NCBI GenBank assembly: GCA_020628865.1 | Contig: JAHDEJ010000031.1 | Location: 20,117-64,840, forward strand | Direction: 5' to 3' | Origin: Acidimicrobiales bacterium | GTDB lineage: Bacteria > Actinomycetota > Acidimicrobiia > Acidimicrobiales > SHLQ01 | DNA: 44,724 nucleotides | Part shown: positions 42,347 through 44,724 of the stretch, piece by piece | How the letters are laid out: every line of letters starts with the position of its first letter | Position numbering within the stretch: position 1 is the stretch's first letter | Position numbers and translations under genes: made by a program | The notes under the pieces: generated by a model | Database searches by the model: none | What the model saw: the letters and a program-made list of their open reading frames with translations, nothing else | Told to the model about the DNA's origin: nothing

Positions 42347-44533
42347 ATGGAAGACGAGGGCTCCGACAGCCTGTTGCAGTCGCTCAGCGCGGAACCCGAG
42401 ACGATCACCTTGGCGGACGGTGAGGTGCTCGTCGAGCAGAACACGGGCGGATCCGACGTGTTCGTCGTCGTCCACGGGCTGCTCGTGGCAACGATCGACA
42501 CCGGCGACGACATCGGCCCCACCCGGGTCGCCACATTCGAGCAGGGCGACCTTCTCGGCGAATTGACGGCGCTGACGGGCGGCCTCCGAAGCGCAACGAT
42601 CCGAGCCAACGGAGGCGCCGTCGTTGCCGTCATCCCCCGCACCGAGTTCGTCGCCTGGCTGTCGACGGAACCCGAACGAAGCGAACGAATTGCGGCGGCC
42701 GCACGAGATCGCATCGACCGCAATCGGGCATCGGCGCTGCTGGCGCGGGTGTTGGGAACGGACGACCCCGGTGTGCTGGAGCTCGCCATCCATGAGGTCG
42801 AGTGGACGACGATCGAAGCCGGCCAGGAGCTCTGCCGCCAGGGTGAGCCCGCAGACGCAGCGCACCTCATTCTGAGCGGGCGAGTCGCCGTGACCACGGA
42901 GGAGGCGACGGGCCCCCGGTTGGTTGCCGAGCTCGGCCGAAACCAGATCGTCGGCGAGCTGGGCGTGCTCGACCGACTCCCCCGCACCGCCACGGTCACG
43001 GCACTTCGGAGAACCCGCCTCGGCAGTCTCCGTGCTGAAGCCATCGACCAGCTCAACACCGCACGCCCCGAGATCGGCCTCCACCTGTTTCGCCAAGCGC
43101 TCGCCCGAGCGGTCAACAAGCACGACCGCAGCGACGTCGCTCACACCGTGTGCATCGTCCCGAGTGCGCCCGATCACGAGGCGCTCGTGGAGCACTGCGC
43201 AGAGGAGCTCGCCCGTCACGGAACGGTCACCGTCGCCTCCGCAGCCACCATCGCCGATCGATTCGGGGAAGACACCGTCCATGCGGCGGTCGGGTCGGTT
43301 CGGGCGAGCAGGCTGCTCGGACACCTGCACGATCTCGAGAACGCCTACGACTACGTGCTCCTCGTCGGTGATCCAACTGCGACCCCGTGGACCATCCACG
43401 CTTCGGAGACCGCCGACCGGGTACTGGCGCTCGTACCGGCGCATCCCGGCGCCGAGGCCGATGCTCGCCTCGGCGATCTGCGGGAGGCATTCGAGTCGAT
43501 CGGGCTGCAGCCCTGGCTCGGCGTCGTGCACCCGGACGACACCGATCACCCCACCGGCGCACCCGACTCCATCGGTGCCGTCGACCGGCTGCTCCATGTG
43601 CGCCAGACCAATGCCGCGGATCATCGACGTCTCATCCGGCTGCTCAGCGGGAACGGCGTCGCGCTCGTGCTCGGAGGCGGCGGGGCGCGCGGGTTCGGGC
43701 ACATCGGCGCCTACCGGGCCCTGCTCGAACGCGGCGTGGAGCCCGACATCGTCTACGGCTCCTCGATCGGCGCCGTCATCGCGGCAACGATCGCACTCGA
43801 CCTCAGCGTGGACGAGATCATCGCGGCATGCGAAGACGCCTTCGCCGGACTTCTCGATTGGACGCTGCCGCTGGTTGCGTTCCTGAAGGGCCGTCGGATC
43901 ACCGACTCGATCCAGAGCGCCTTCGGGCACCTTGCCTGTGAACACCTCTGGCGCCCCTTCGTGTGCACCAGCACGAACCTCACCCAGTCGCGGCTCGATG
44001 TCGTCGACAGCGGACCGCTGGACATCGCCGTCCGCACCAGCGTGTCGATCCCGGGAATCCTGCCGCCGATGTCGAAGGACGGCGACGTACTGGTCGACGG
44101 CGGCGTCCTCAACAACCTTCCCGCCGACCTCGCCCACGCCGATCCGGTGATCCGCACGATCTGGGCGATCGACGTGTCGCCGCCGTTCGGCCCCCGGGCC
44201 AAAGGCCCGATCGAGCCCGCCGTGTCCGGATTCCGACTTTTGGCGCGACGCCTGGTGCGCAAGCGCGACGCCTACCCGGCCGCGGCCGGCGTGGTCATGC
44301 AGACGATGGTGGCCGCCGCGAGCCGCGATCGGTGGGAGATGGCCGTCGACGGGACCATCGACGTCTACCTTCCGTTGGAGATCAGAGACAGCGGGCTCCT
44401 GGACTTCGAGAACATCCGGCCCACGGTCGAAGCGGGCTACCGCTCAGCCGTGGACCGGATTCCCGAACTGTTGGCTCAGAGCACCGGCACGCCGGCCATG
44501 GCTGCCGAGATCGCATCGTCGGACAGGTCGTAG
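42347..44533 (+). CDS. Patatin-like phospholipase with two cyclic-nucleotide-binding domains
   Basis: The 728-residue protein has two Crp-like cNMP-binding domains (about 15-125 with [20 protein letters not shown], and 145-260 with [18 protein letters not shown]). A linker domain follows, then a patatin domain (from about 440) with oxyanion [12 protein letters not shown], nucleophile elbow GSSIGA and catalytic DGGVLNN. This is the neuropathy-target-esterase-like architecture also seen in Mycobacterium (Rv2565-type). It likely hydrolyses phospholipids at the membrane under control of cAMP or a related ligand, as inferred from the domains. Its last 58 bases overlap the 3' end of the TrpB-like gene on the other strand. 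Confidence 0.9.
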   Translation: MEDEGSDSLLQSLSAEPETITLADGEVLVEQNTGGSDVFVVVHGLLVATIDTGDDIGPTRVATFEQGDLLGELTALTGGLRSATIRANGGAVVAVIPRTEFVAWLSTEPERSERIAAAARDRIDRNRASALLARVLGTDDPGVLELAIHEVEWTTIEAGQELCRQGEPADAAHLILSGRVAVTTEEATGPRLVAELGRNQIVGELGVLDRLPRTATVTALRRTRLGSLRAEAIDQLNTARPEIGLHLFRQALARAVNKHDRSDVAHTVCIVPSAPDHEALVEHCAEELARHGTVTVASAATIADRFGEDTVHAAVGSVRASRLLGHLHDLENAYDYVLLVGDPTATPWTIHASETADRVLALVPAHPGAEADARLGDLREAFESIGLQPWLGVVHPDDTDHPTGAPDSIGAVDRLLHVRQTNAADHRRLIRLLSGNGVALVLGGGGARGFGHIGAYRALLERGVEPDIVYGSSIGAVIAATIALDLSVDEIIAACEDAFAGLLDWTLPLVAFLKGRRITDSIQSAFGHLACEHLWRPFVCTSTNLTQSRLDVVDSGPLDIAVRTSVSIPGILPPMSKDGDVLVDGGVLNNLPADLAHADPVIRTIWAIDVSPPFGPRAKGPIEPAVSGFRLLARRLVRKRDAYPAAAGVVMQTMVAAASRDRWEMAVDGTIDVYLPLEIRDSGLLDFENIRPTVEAGYRSAVDRIPELLAQSTGTPAMAAEIASSDRS

Positions 44534-44724
44534 TCGACCATTTCGCCGGCGAGGAACGACTCGTACGACGCAAGGTCGAGGTGGCCGTGACCGCAGAGTG
44601 CCGTCAGGATCACCTTCTCCTCGCCGGACTCCTTGCACTTGTTCGCTTCGCGGATCGCGGCAGCGATGGCGTGCGTCGGTTCCGGCGCCGGCACGATGCC
44701 TTCCGTGCGTGCGAACTGCAGCGC
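44476..44724 (-). CDS. TrpB-like PLP-dependent enzyme, C-terminal end only (partial)
   Basis: The visible 82 codons, cut at the window edge, read F-A-R-T-E-G-I-V-P-A-P-E-P-T-H-A and then LTALCGHGHLDLASYESFL. This is the C-terminus of tryptophan synthase beta chain of the TrpB2 type (the E-G-I-x-P-A-P-E and G-H-G motifs). TrpB2 enzymes make tryptophan from indole and serine, often without TrpA. Most of the gene, including the PLP lysine, lies beyond 44724. It converges with and overlaps the patatin gene by 58 bp. Confidence 0.85.
   Translation of the reverse strand, partial: ALQFARTEGIVPAPEPTHAIAAAIREANKCKESGEEKVILTALCGHGHLDLASYESFLAGEMVDYDLSDDAISAAMAGVPVL

Noticed and set aside
42245-44137. 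1,517-codon version of the hybrid kinase reading through the patatin gene
   Set aside because: The extra N-terminal part is antisense to the patatin coding region; the membrane helix and kinase parts begin after ATG 42244.

Overview
The window is about 44.7 kb of dense, GC-rich bacterial DNA with gaps usually under 60 bp. It looks like a chromosomal segment of a high-GC actinobacterium. My best guess is class Acidimicrobiia or a neighbour: there is a NucS/EndoMS mismatch endonuclease, a class II DAHP synthase, a 13E12/DUF222 HNH protein behind a Gram-positive-type LexA box, many GTG starts, and promoters whose -10 box sits 6-8 nt before the start codon (leaderless transcription). That placement is inference. 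I see no tRNA, rRNA, CRISPR array, insertion sequence or prophage.

Layout. 1-3528 (+): tail of an unseen gene, SOS-controlled HNH protein, class II DAHP synthase, EamA transporter. 3537-10212 (-): a four-gene cluster read moxR, VWA/CoxE-like gene, then two tandem SulP-STAS transporters with fused cyclic-nucleotide-binding domains. The last is split by an 8-bp tandem duplication. 10274-11770 (-): ProA-like dehydrogenase, divergent from 11816-15847 (+): murJ, two tandem PspA-family genes (the second without the membrane helix) and a secreted protein. 15849-18755 (-): rplU-rpmA-obgE-proB. 18772-19971 (-): acyl-CoA dehydrogenase, divergent from a cyclase/STAND ATPase protein (20091-22742, +), with a perfect palindrome between them. 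22757-27940 (+): tightly coupled operon of a thiolase-like protein without catalytic residues, an acyl-CoA synthetase, a TauE/SafE exporter and a DAO-type flavoprotein. 27988-33451 (+): AarF/UbiB kinase, nucS, VanW lipoprotein with a 13-copy EDPPA tail, and a geranylgeranyl-reductase-like flavoprotein. 33452-35302 (-): typA/bipA. 35407-39582 (mostly +): MDR reductase, DUF4349 lipoprotein, PAP2 phosphatase, a small antisense-strand gene, and an SDR. 39584-42244 (-): hybrid histidine kinase, divergent from a patatin phospholipase with two cNMP-binding domains (42347-44533, +). The last runs into the 3' end of a TrpB-like gene (-), cut by the window edge.

How the genes relate. Housekeeping blocks (ribosomal L21/L27, ObgE, proline, aromatic synthesis, MurJ, TypA, NucS) are mixed with envelope and signalling genes. 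Two themes stand out. One is the MoxR-VWA pair directly upstream of two SulP transporters. The other is cyclic-nucleotide signalling: one class III cyclase-domain protein and three genes encoding cNMP-binding domains fused to a transporter or lipase. The most distinctive sequence observations are the SOS box placed exactly between -35 and -10 of a leaderless promoter, the 8-bp duplication that splits a SulP gene, and the leaderless promoter signature at 13 genes.
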